Below, piece after piece: positions 53,589-64,000 of a stretch of DNA of 64,000 nt (its first letter is position 1; every line of letters starts with the position of its first letter). This DNA comes from Glandiceps talaboti (Eukaryota > Hemichordata > Enteropneusta > Spengelidae): the NCBI RefSeq assembly GCF_964340395.1, contig NC_135549.1, forward strand, positions 19,094,342 through 19,158,341, given 5' to 3'. The notes under the pieces are model-generated. The model was not told where the DNA came from. It saw nothing but the letters and a program-made list of their open reading frames with translations, and made no database searches. A program made the translations under genes and the position numbers.

Positions 53589-53640
53589 GACGCCGGGCGA
53601 TCCCTATAGCACTACTGAACCTCAGTTCAGTTGTGCTAAA
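52300..53640. mobile_element. Composite interspersed repeat ending in (CA)n
   Basis: Six diverged units of about 113 bp contain ttggctgttgctatgggcgt, ggtcatggttgctagggta and ttgcatacattttttgaatg (52383-52985). Then come three modules of the type caccaatctgcc.agtagttt/gaccaaaaa..aatttgcatatcac (53000-53460). The end is catggaaatcggttcagcag, (ca)n at 53533-53583, and gacgccgggcgatccctata. No frame is open through it, so it is non-autonomous or decayed; I cannot assign a class. Confidence 0.7.
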
Positions 53641-53689
53641 AAGGGGTTCACTGATGAGTGAGGGCACTGTATCACAGCATACCTTACAG
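53641..53689 (-). repeat. Dispersed short palindromic element, family 3 (inverted, partial)
   Basis: On the - strand it reads ctgtaaggtatgctgtgata, cagtgccctcactcatcagt, gaacccc, matching the left half of the family. It abuts the composite repeat. Confidence 0.5.
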
Positions 53690-56600
53690 ACTAAACGCAG
53701 TGTTGTCATTCTATAAAACCATGGATCTTGGAGCAGACGGGTCCGCTTCAAGATCTATGATAAAACTTACTATACTCTGGAGAATAGAGTACATCACCTC
53801 ACATGATTTTCAATACTATGCACCAACTTTTCACTGAACTCATTAACACATAACACCTAGCAGTACTTGTACAGAATGACATCCACTACAAAATTCCTTG
53901 CAAAAAAAAAAATCAACATGGTTTTCTGAAATGTTAGATTATAAGTTGTTGTTTTTTATTTCAAAAAAAAAAGAGAGAAAATAATACAAAAATTCAATCA
54001 AAGAATTAAAAAGACACAAGATCTTATAAATCTACAGGTATTAAAACACATGATAAAACTAAAAGTAATTAAAATATCAAAGCTGAGTATGGCAAGGAAT
54101 CACATTCTGATCACCCAGTGACGTTCTTTAGTGTGACTAAAGTGTAGAGCGCCCCAATGGTTAGAAAGTGGGAAGGAATATAAACCTCTACATTAGCGAG
54201 TCCACCCTTCACAATACTGGTTGAAAGAGTCCCTAAAATTTAAATAGATGAACATCCCAATTGTTTTACAACCACATGTACATCAATGAAGAAATAATTG
54301 ATCATGTTCAATAAATATTAAGTCAATAATTGCACACATTTTTGTGCATGAATAAGGACAAAATGAAGAATATGATAAAACCAATACACACATTACTTAT
54401 TACAAATAGTTTATGATAAAAATTTTCCAAGAACATTAGCATTGTCCATTATATAACAATGACTGTCTTACAACATGCATCTATGTTGTTAAGGGACCCT
54501 GATTAAATACAACAGAGACTGTATCACCTACAAATTTCTCTGTAAGTAACTACATATTTCTCTAGCTCTGTAAGTAACTACATATTTCTCTATCTCTGTA
54601 AGTAACTACACATGAAATTAAAGAAGTAAAATATGAAATTCTCTGTAAAACTTGCTGATTACAAAAAAAAAAGGCTTAAATTTCTACAGAGGTGTACCCT
54701 TAAGCGCTCACAGGTCAAAGGTTAAGGGTCAACAGTCACATATCCCTCTCACCACGTTTCTTATTAATTCTTCTTTATACAGAATATTACTAAGTACATG
54801 CAGATATGTAGAATCAATAATGCCTATCTCATCATTTCAAAGTGCAGGCTTTGACTGTGACCAACACATATATTCTTTGTATGTTCTCCCAGTGTCCATA
54901 TCGCGATTTCATGTGAGTTACTTGATAAGGATTTGGTCTTACCAATCCTAGAATTGTAAAAGTTGACCAACCAGGACACACACTACTAGAGTGGATGTAC
55001 ACATATGTAATCAAGCCGATAGGAAGTTAGGGTTTTGACTGGGACAGAAATAGCTTAAAATTACTCTAGCTACTACCAGTAGATGGACAAATTTTACTGA
55101 AAATCTAGCTAAACCTTGTGGTGGTAAAAGGGTGAACAGTGCATGTCAGTAGTAATCTATCACACACTGGCAGGCAGTTGTAATTGGTTACTTCATTCAG
55201 TTGACTACAAACTCAAACTTCAGTTTGAAAGTAAGTCACATGTGGACGTGATAACGCCATTTATGTTTGTAGCAATGCTCTAACAGCATAACTAATGCTG
55301 TTAGTGGTGGTGGTGGTAAGAACAGAATGTCATGCTAAAGAAAGCCATTCGATGACTATAAAGTGGAGATGATCAAGATGATCATAGCATGTATAGGAAC
55401 TAGACTAGCTTGAAAATAGGCCCAGACTCCCCATCACAACATTGTCAGCGGCAATTCAAAAGACGTGGCTGGCGTAATAACAAAATGTAACCAAAATTTG
55501 ACTGTTAAATTTCATGCAAATCAAACTTAAATACAACTAAATTTACAGAAAGCTTGAAAGTTAACACAAACACAAACTTGTGACAAAAGAAAAGAATTTC
55601 ATGTTAAGTTACAAATTCATTAAGAAAAGTGACAGCAATATACTGATAAAGTTACTTTTTTTGGAATCTTGTTTTGAAGTGACTATGTAGTGACAGCATC
55701 TCAAAGTACATGTTTACCATACTACTGTGTTTTTGGAAAGTTAAGTTACACAAAAAAAGTACTTAGTAACGACCACAGGGACATGTATCCCAAAATAGTG
55801 AAGTATTTTTAAAAGTGCAGGAAAAAATCGCCAGTAGTACATTCTAGTATGAACATACAATTATAACAGACATGAGTTTAGACTGAAAAATTCTTCGTCG
55901 AGGGCATTCCCACATTGCTGTCGCTAAGTGCCCACAAATATTTCATTTTAAAATCTAACATGACTTGGGTTATTTATTATGAATGCTGATAGCAAAAGAG
56001 TTTGCTACATAAATGTGGTACTTTAAAAGGTGGAAATTATCTTTTTGTAAATTTTGTCATAAATTATTGGCCATATAAGTCAACTTGACTATTTCATTGA
56101 CCACTTTATTTTAAATCAATATACCCATTTGTTTTATGAGGTATTTACTTGTACCTTGTGTCATTTTTAAAGTCCAAACTTGTTGTATTTTGTGTAAAAA
56201 CAAATAACCCCTGGTAGAAAGAATGTTTAACAAATAAAAATCACAAAAAACTGAGTAGGGAAGAATATACAATTGTAACGTTGGTCTCAGTTACCCTAAT
56301 GTACTGTAAGTTATAATTAGTAGAAGTTGACTAACATTGCAGAAAGATAATGCATGTATCATCATTATAGTAGTCATTAAAGGCCAATGCTTCAATCCTA
56401 GGTTCTCACATTTTGAGTGTTTTATCTTATCAGTGGCACTATGAGGCTTAGATAGAATCATTCTTTAATTCTAGACGAAATTTTGTCTATATCTCTACCA
56501 GACAACTGTCTTTCACACCGAAATGTTAATCCTAATCTGACCTGGGTATATAATTTGATGATGTCCAAATTGGCAGCACATAAATTGTAAGCCTAAAAGT

Positions 56601-56841
56601 GTACGGAACTTCCCCTGTTATTTGTAAGTTAGTACCCTGTCAGTGAATACAATGCACCAGGTTTTTTTCCCATAACATGACTGGATAAGCTATCATGATT
56701 ATCTCAGATATGTACAGCTCTTTTCAAAAGAAACAACAACAAAAATCAGCATGACTACCTGTAATAAAATTGCTACCTGGGGTCACTGATTCCGATATGT
56801 AAACACATAATTACAATTTAACATAGGCACAACATATAACC

Positions 56842-56994
56842 TAGCCTACCTGTAGACTTGAGAACAGCTATCTCTACACTATTCTGCTCTCCTAATTTTG
56901 ACATTTTGAATTTTCGAAGTTCAAAAATTCAAAATGTCAGTTAGGATAGCGGAATAGTGTAGCGATAGCCATTCTCAAGTCTACAAGTAGGCTA
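56842..56994. repeat. Long near-perfect hairpin with minimal loop
   Basis: The arms of about 75 bp meet at ttttcgaagttcaaaa (centre near 56918). The left arm contains tagcctacctgtagacttga and tctctacactattctgctct; the right arm contains the reverse complement with about ten differences. It may be a MITE made of TIRs only, or the source of a folded RNA. Confidence 0.9.
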
Positions 56995-58724
56995 CATATT
57001 ACCAAATGTTGACAAAACATTTTTCATAATTTCCATTCTTGTATATGTTTATCTTATCTTGTTTATATGTTGTACAGTGTACTTGCTAAAGTACCAGTAC
57101 AATGTATGATCACACATTGATCAAAATGTGATCAGCAATTCCCTGGTTTTTTTTTACAATTTTCTGATAAATAAGTTTACTATCCAGACAGTTTTGTACT
57201 GTTTATAACGTGTCAAACAAACACAGTGCCATCATACACTAGTGCTAGTTGACAGGTGATTCAAGTACCATATTTCAGAACTCAGAAAGACAAAAGATTA
57301 TGAGGTATACGCCACTAGGGGTGCTGTTCAGAGACAGTTTTTTGGATCTGAAGTGTGGGCTTATGATAGTTGAGTACTATAGCATCCATTGACAGTAAAA
57401 TTGTCTTTTTACCAGTGTTTCACAGCAAATATTATTTGCATTCTGACCCAGTCAAAGCATTCTGTTAAACTTTACTTCAGATCACATAATTGTTCGGAAC
57501 TGAGCGTGTTCTTTTTACCCACATTTAGTTAACTGCTTCATGTATGTATACTACCATGTGATTTTTAGCCAACATTTCTTGTCATGTGGGGTGCCATTTT
57601 GTGACACTTCTTTCAAAGATCACACCATATGGCAGCAGACGGCATATTAGAAGGAGTGATCCTTTTCAATTCTAAGGTTTTGATATATTCCATTAGGTAA
57701 AAAATTAATGAAAACAGCTACATGTTACAGCTACTGGGCCTTTTAAAACTTGAATATTATATTTGGGGAATTAAATGAGTACGGTGACAATATTTCCATG
57801 CATTTAGACTTGCCATAGGATAAACAGCAAACATGAAAGAATACATTTATCTATTTGGACCACATAGACTAACTTTTCTGCAATCCCAATATTTATAATT
57901 CTCCTATCATACTATATTCTTCTACATGGATTTCAATGCGGCAGATTCAAAGTTCAAAACTAAAAAAGTTACAAATTCTATACATTAAATCTTTTCTCAA
58001 GATTTCAACTTTTGGCGAAAATTCCATGTTAGCTTTGCAAAGCCTCTTGAGATGACCTAAGTATTGGACATGATGGACTTGGGATATATTATACTATACG
58101 TAGAGATAGACTCTCCCTGACATCACTTTAAAAACTTGACTTATTTTAAAGTCCAACAGTACTTTACAAGTAAAATTCCCTTTATATAAGAATGGCTATT
58201 AGATTGAAGTAACAAATATTTATAGTCCACCTGTAAGTTTAATAATACTTGAGAAAAGGTGTATTTACCTCTATGACAAAGAGTGCTTTAAAAAAAAAAA
58301 AAAGACTACAAATATTTTACTTGCAATGAAATTAATGCTTTCTCTGTAAATTCATTTGGTGTTTTTATCCCCTTAAAAATGTCTGTGGTAGATGATGAAG
58401 GTAGTTATGCACTTACATTCACCATCCCCACCCCCTCCAATTCCAATTCCAATCAACCTGCCAAAATGAATGTTACATCACCACTTATTGGTCATGAAAT
58501 GACAAATTCAACATTGTAGTTGTGGTCCAGCCAATTGAGAGCTGCCTTACATTAATACTTTGACTTGCCAGCAAAATACACCTGAATAAATTTGAGTGTT
58601 CTTGACATCTGGAGAAATACTATAGAAAGACCTAGACCCTGATTGGTGCAAACCAATTACCAAATCAGAAATTAGTCAATCATTGACCATTACTGAAAAT
58701 GCAGTAGGCAATAGCCTACTCTCT

Positions 58725-58990
58725 AGTAGACATTTGTCATTTATGGACATAGTCTGGTAGACAGTGACACAAAAAAGCCTATAGCTTGCAGACAACTGTC
58801 AATCATACACAGTGTGGTGGACAGCGACACAAGAAAACCTGTTAGTTAGCAGACAATTGTCAATTATACACAGTGTGGTAGACAGGGACACAAGACAGCC
58901 TACAGCTAGAAGACAACTGTTTGGTATAGATACCGTTTGCAGACAGGGAGACAACAAATCTTGTTAGCTAGCAGATATCTGTCAATTAAG
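58725..58990. repeat. About 65-bp tandem repeat, 4-5 units
   Basis: Units of the type tacacagtgtggtagacagg, gacacaaga, then cctatagctagcagacaact gtcaat. Diverged, with the last unit partly altered. No coding frame. Confidence 0.8.
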
Positions 58991-59251
58991 GACATAATAT
59001 TATCACTGTGATCATAGTTACATATCTTCGTAAAACTGAGTTCCAATCCCGACACTGTAAGTAGCAGTTTTTGGCATGAACCTTGTCACCATAAACTTTA
59101 ATACCGACGAGTATACTGCACTTTACGAAATCAATTACTTGGGTACTGTCCTTCAGAGGCTTGGTCTGTTCTCCACTCAGACGAAGATATGCAAGTACTG
59201 GTTATATACAATTCCATTATAAGGGTTTCCACTATCACAACAGGTCAAAGG

Positions 59252-61796
59252 TCAACAGGTACAGTTTCTACCTTCAACCTTTTCTTTATCATTCTTGACT
59301 TTGATGTGGCCCCCAGCCTCTTTGTGGTCATCAACAGAGTTAGCGTTCATACTGTTGGCAGCTAAGATTTCATCTACTAGAAATCTAAGAAGAGGAACAC
59401 AGATGAAAAAAAAAAAACAGAAGTTAAAAGTTAAAAAAAAAAATGTGTAAAAACAGACTAACTACATAACACACCAAAAATGTTTGTAAATTATTATGTG
59501 ATAATCCTGATATGATTCATTTTGAGAAAGACCCATTTTAGCATTTAGCACTTGGTAATGTGGCTTGCAATGAATTACGTATATTATTCAAGTTGAATTT
59601 ATAACCTAGTCGTTCCACATCATGACGTGTGTATATACATATATGACTGGTTCTGTGGCACTCAAAATACGAGTCAAAACATTCAAAATCGCCATAACTC
59701 TTTTTCATGATTTTTCGTAAATTATGCTTATGGAGGCATATCTATGTTATACCTTCATTCAACCAGAAAATAGTTATGACCTAAGGTTTTGTCATGTCTT
59801 TTCTTTCCATAGTGACAAGGCTCCTTAGGTAACTCATATTTTGCTTGGCTGAACAAAGAAAAATATTGAGGAATAATATCTAGGTAACACTTGTGACTAT
59901 AAATGACTGTAGTCTTAACTTGGCCACACAATCTCACCATTGGTGGCGCTATTTACTATGAGCTTGCACATTACAAATTAGAGTGCCACAGTGGTTGGAG
60001 TGGTTGGAGTGTAAACCAATCACTGCAACAGTAGACTTACTTCATTGCTTCTTGTACATTTGTACCTTCTTTAACTGACATCTCTGTCCAGCCTATAAAA
60101 TCACTATCTTTGGCTAGTTGTTCTATTTCGTCTTCAGATACTGGCCTTTCTGGTAAGTCAGACTATAAACAAACAAACAAACAAACAAATGAAACACACA
60201 TTTGTCATCACTAAAAGTAAGGGTTTTTTGATACTTGATTTGAAGTTAATCTGAATAAATATTAGTGGGATCAGTTAATCCTATTTGTGCAAACAATGAA
60301 TTTCGATGACACACAATTTGTAATACCTGTAATTTACACTTGAATTAAACAGATCTTACTTTATCTCAAACCATGCAGTTGAAGACAGTTATTTGCTATA
60401 GTTTCCCTTCTAAACCCTATTTGTTTCGAAAAATTATGAGACTAAAGCTAGGGTAACAAATGCATGTCCCTTCCGCACCCCCTCATCCCCACCCCCAACA
60501 ACAGTTGTCAGTGTTTATGTGAAGTAAGTAAAATCTATGTGAGTTCCCCAGTCATTTTACCAGAGTTCTCCACCAAAATTATGGTATAATGTATTAGAAA
60601 CTATACCAATTTTACCACAATTTCCCCCTTCGGTAATATCAAGGTTCCCAGCCCTTAGCCAAAAAACACAGGTTGTAATTTGCAAGTCATAAATAGTTAC
60701 CCAAGCACATCTGTTCTGTATAAATGACTACCATGGTATACTATAATAGATATATAATCAAAGACTAATTGTATCCAACATTCAAATTTTATACCCATGT
60801 CAAACAAACTATGGTTCAATATGGTGGCCAGGTTACAAGCTAAAGAGTATCGATGATATTTTTGAAAATCCGCTGTTTTTACTAATGTACAACTGTTCTT
60901 TGACTTTTATTACAAGAGACTCTTTTATTGTCAGTGACCTTTGTGACTCTTTAAGTGTGGTTCCACTACTATTTTTCGTCACTTTTGTATTGTTCAGCGC
61001 CTTTGAACCTTTTTTTTATTAGCATATATGATGTTTTACAAGTGCTATTTTGACATACAATATTTAATTATTATTATTATTACTTTTCATTTTTTTTTCT
61101 TAGAATCAAGTGAGGTGCATTACAGGTAATGATAAATGCATGAATGGTGACCAGTTTTTGTGGTTATAGTATACACATCAACCAAGTAAGACAGCACAGC
61201 ACTTTTGATAGTCTACACAAGTTGTACTACTATTAGCAGTAATACCATGTGTTTATCTACATATAACTTATAAGTTCAAAGTGAAATGGCATCCTCTATG
61301 TATTCACTTGTCATATGTTATGACCTCAATCCAACCCTAAATAGAATTCACAAATTCACTAAATTGTGACTGACTTTCTAAATTCTCAGACCATCAACAT
61401 GCTCTTAATATCTCAAATTATAGCCATAACTGAAACCTGATTCCTCAACAAATACTGCCTTTATCAGATTTAGACCGGCAGGGAATATGACCTCTATCTT
61501 ACAGTGTATATATATATATAACCCAGACATATCTATATCTGAGATTATGCAAATTATGTAGACCTGACCCTATGACATTGTGGTCAAAGGTCGAGGTCAA
61601 ATTGACAATCCTACCTTATTTGCAATCAGAAGACAAGGCACAGGTCGGCCATCAGAAAGACTGACTTTAGAATCTAAATCTCTCTTCCATTTAGTGATAT
61701 TCTGAAACGTTTTCTTTGCAGTGATGTCAAACATTATAACACAAGCAGCTGCATCTTTGTAATATACCCTGGTCATTGACGAGAATCTTTCCTGTC
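59252..61796 (-). CDS. RAB29 (RAB7L1)-like small GTPase, last three exons (partial)
   Basis: Exons in transcript order: 61796-61615, 60162-60041, 59384-59252; phases match. The first listed exon opens with the rest of a split Gly codon, so the P-loop and switch I exons lie upstream and are not in view. Visible: G3 tail GQERFSSMTRVYYKDAAACVIMFDIT, then DLDSKVSLSDGRPVPCLL, G4 NKSD, and a GWTEMSVKEGTNVQEAMKFL segment whose EMSVKE is the G5 loop. The hypervariable tail ends NCTC, a CXC double-geranylgeranylation motif. The GWTE.SVKE segment and DA.ACVIMFD favour RAB29 over RAB32/RAB38, though all belong to one family acting at trans-Golgi and lysosome-related membranes. The stop is 59254-59252. 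Confidence 0.88.
59752..59890 (+). mobile_element. Dispersed palindromic element, family 4
   Basis: cttcattcaaccagaaaata, an arm with gacctaaggttttgtcat, a short spacer, then gtgacaaggctccttaggta and ctcatattttgcttggct. The arms are inverted copies of one another. It matches 40501-40640 in opposite orientation and lies in the last intron of the RAB29-like gene. Confidence 0.6.
60985..61085 (+). mobile_element. L2-type LINE/SINE 3' tail
   Basis: ttgttcagcgcctttgaacc, then acaagtgctattttgaca and (att)n. This is the typical terminal region of L2-like LINEs and their SINEs; nothing upstream is recognisable. It is in the RAB29-like intron. Confidence 0.45.
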
Positions 61797-64000
61797 CTGG
61801 AGTAGAATAAAAAAAAATGAGTGAAAAATAAAGGTTATGGTTATGCTAAATGGGAAGTTTGTTTGTCAAAGTATAGACACCCATCACTTTGTTTATAGCA
61901 CATTTACATTTATTTGAGTATACGTATATGTGCCGTCCTTTGGGGTGCTTTTTCTAACTCTTTGGTCTAAAATGGGGTCTGTTTTTTTTTTCGAGCTGAA
62001 GAGTCTAAAACAGGGTCCACTTTGCATCATTTTTTTATTTTGCTTGGTCTAAAATATGGTCCATTGTCCTTTACAAAATCATATCTGCCATTAATTGTCC
62101 CAACATGTTGTCTCCTAAGGAAAATGTATTTAGGTCTAAAGTGGATCTAAAATGGGGTGCCAGGGGTTTCCAGCACTGGCCACACACCCCTACCACTACC
62201 AGAGCTGGCCACTGGTACTGCCCCGGGGACTTCATTATCGAAATAACTGCTGTGAATGTGATCATTATTCTAAAAGTGGCCAAGAGCGTTTACAACCATT
62301 CAATGTGAAAACAAGTGTGTCAGCGACTGTATACAATTTAGTAGCATTCTGTGTTTGATTTATTTCCACAGTGTTTTACATACCATATACTACATGTATA
62401 AGATGGCCTATCCTGTTATATTTTGAAATCAAGTTTGTTAAAGCCCAAATGGACTTCTACACAACTGTGTAGCCTCCAAAAAGTTAGCTTATACATATTT
62501 TGTGTTTCATATCTAATCATATATCTACATTGTACAGTGTGTATTTATGCTAGTATGAACATGATACCAAGTGATTTCTATATGCATGACTTGACAACCG
62601 AGCGAATCGGCAGCAAGCCATGGTACACACATGTTACAATACATTGGTATGTAGAACTCACTGGTTTGACCTCCACACTGTCTGTGTCAAGACTAGAGCA
62701 TTGTATCAATCAGACATTCTTTTTGGAGTTTTAGATAGCTAGAATTATTCTGCCATGTTTTGAGTTTGTTTTAGATCTAATGTCAAGTCAAATATCTGGA
62801 ATTTTTCTGAAGAGCTGTTCAGATGCTTTGGGTCTGCATGCATGTATACATTACATGGCAGATATCTGTCTGAGAAATTGAAAATGATTTGAAATTTCTT
62901 AGATTTTGTGCAACTTCAACTTACTGGGTATACCAGCTATTATATCTTGCAATACATCAGCTAGTGAAAATATTTTTAATTTCCCCTTAACTACTGACTA
63001 CCAGTCACAACTATCTACATCTTCATACAATGTGTTACTAGTATTCAATGACCTTGACAAGATATTGGGGGAGGGGGAGCTCAAAATTATGCTCTCTACA
63101 TTATTATAATGCTTTTAGTGTGGAATTTGGAAACCTATTAAATTGTCTGGGGTAGAAGTGGGGCGGGCATTCAGGTACTATGTTTCATATGATTTATTTT
63201 ATGTATAAAATCCCTATTACTAGCAATACAACTTGAGATGAAATACTTAAAATGCATAACCAAGAACATATCAAATGTGTATTACATGATGCAAGTGTAA
63301 GATTTATAATACCATGGATCACTACAATGTAACTGTCTTCCATTTGGACAAGAGGTCATTGACACTGCCAGTATCCTTAATTCCAGACTTTATCCTCTCA
63401 TTCTAGACAATACATGCATTATCAGACACTGTAACACTTCCTATATTGAAATCAATATTTTGCAGGTGGCTGGTTTACTAGTAAATCATTCAACCAACTA
63501 GTAGTACTTTTGTCGTTGTTTTAAGTGTGGTCATTGACCCTGTGCAGTACTGTTCTACCTCTTAAAATCATTTTAAAAGTTAGGTAATTTGAAATGTGTT
63601 CAATTGGTCGTGATATATTTGCTACAGTTTGAGGTCTAAATTTATACTTGAATTTTATTTTTCATGTTTTTAAAACAAAAATTTATAAGAAAATTATGCA
63701 CAACTGTCTCCAGTACAGTAAAGTAAATAGTTTGAATTGCAAACCAATAGACTAGTTACATGTAGCTCCTATAGGGTATTATTGTCATTTATATGATTTA
63801 CACACCAGTGGTTTAGTGAGACTTAATTAGAGACCACGTTAGCATCCAGACTACTAATTATAGATTTACATGTACTACTTGAATTTTTACAATGATGTTA
63901 GCTTTAATATGGAACCTTACTTCTACTCTTTACATTTATAGCCTGCTTCCCGACATAAAGTTTAAATTGTTGGGTATTAATCAGAACAGAAAGTGTCACA
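61797..64000. other. Upstream intron of the RAB29-like gene
   Basis: I searched for the P-loop, switch I and WDxAG exons on the - strand and did not find them. About 61935-62165 holds diverged direct copies of ggtctaaaatggggtc. The last 100 bases contain a short - strand frame before a gtaagg donor-like site, but it does not resemble a Rab and is not called. Confidence 0.5.

Larger units (their letters stand above)
53690..59251. other. Long non-coding stretch downstream of RAB29-like gene
   Basis: About 5.5 kb, AT-rich, with no exon pair or family signature on either strand. Part may be the 3' UTR of the RAB29-like gene, which is transcribed toward it. It holds a 30-bp triplicate with ctctgtaagtaactaca (about 54538-54610), a large hairpin and a 65-bp tandem array, listed separately. 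Confidence 0.5.

Noticed and set aside
62071-62358. Open frames on both strands around a GC-richer patch
   Set aside because: The patch is a diverged repeat with ggtctaaaatggggt blocks; neither strand encodes the missing Rab exons.
63900-64000. Possible exon of the RAB29-like gene at the window end (- strand, before a gtaagg site)
   Set aside because: The translation (LYVGKQAINVKSR) does not match the Rab P-loop, switch or WDTAG regions, and the acceptor would lie outside the window.

Overview
The window is animal genomic DNA. Genes are split into short exons by AT-rich introns that carry microsatellites, minisatellites, foldback elements and MITE-like elements. The coding content (a clan-2 microsomal P450, POT1, two BAP31 paralogues and a RAB29/RAB32-family GTPase), the CR1/L2-type LINE and SINE debris and the abundance of acatgta-type words suggest a marine invertebrate, perhaps an invertebrate deuterostome. 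I cannot name the species from the sequence. The ORF fragments were joined into gene models by hand, using consensus splice sites and matching intron phases at every junction. No transcript evidence was available.

Layout. At 0.2-2.0 kb lies a PIF/Harbinger-like non-autonomous transposon containing a degenerate minisatellite. At 3.56-8.76 kb (+) is a complete five-exon cytochrome P450 (495 aa) whose fourth intron is filled by a minisatellite copied from the end of exon 4, including its splice donor. At 8.8-13.7 kb is non-coding DNA with a 33-bp minisatellite. At 13.74-41.29 kb (-) is a 17-coding-exon POT1 gene encoding exactly 1000 aa, far longer than the 634-aa human protein. The extra length is an N-terminal candidate OB fold plus long disordered insertions.

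The first POT1 intron (about 14.4 kb) holds, on the opposite strand, a complete ten-exon BAP31-like gene (copy A, 28.44-37.86 kb). A second, more conserved BAP31 gene (copy B, seven coding exons, 44.37-48.98 kb, +) starts just beyond the POT1 5' end. POT1 and copy B appear to share a CpG-containing divergent promoter near 42.3 kb. Copy A has gained a run of 51/54-bp phase-1 exons that lengthen its coiled coil, and it has lost the C-terminal KKXX signal that copy B keeps.

From 49 to 59 kb there is no recognisable gene. This stretch holds a foldback element with a 61-bp tandem array, a composite repeat ending in (CA)n, a near-perfect 150-bp hairpin and a 65-bp tandem array. At 59.25-61.80 kb (-) are the last three exons of a RAB29 (RAB7L1)-like small GTPase ending in a CXC prenylation motif; its 5' exons lie outside the window or were not found.

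The points most worth a second look are the remodelled POT1, its interlocking with the BAP31 pair, the two independent cases in which an exon end plus its 5' splice site was tandemly duplicated into the following intron, and a five-unit array of E2F-like sites in a POT1 intron.
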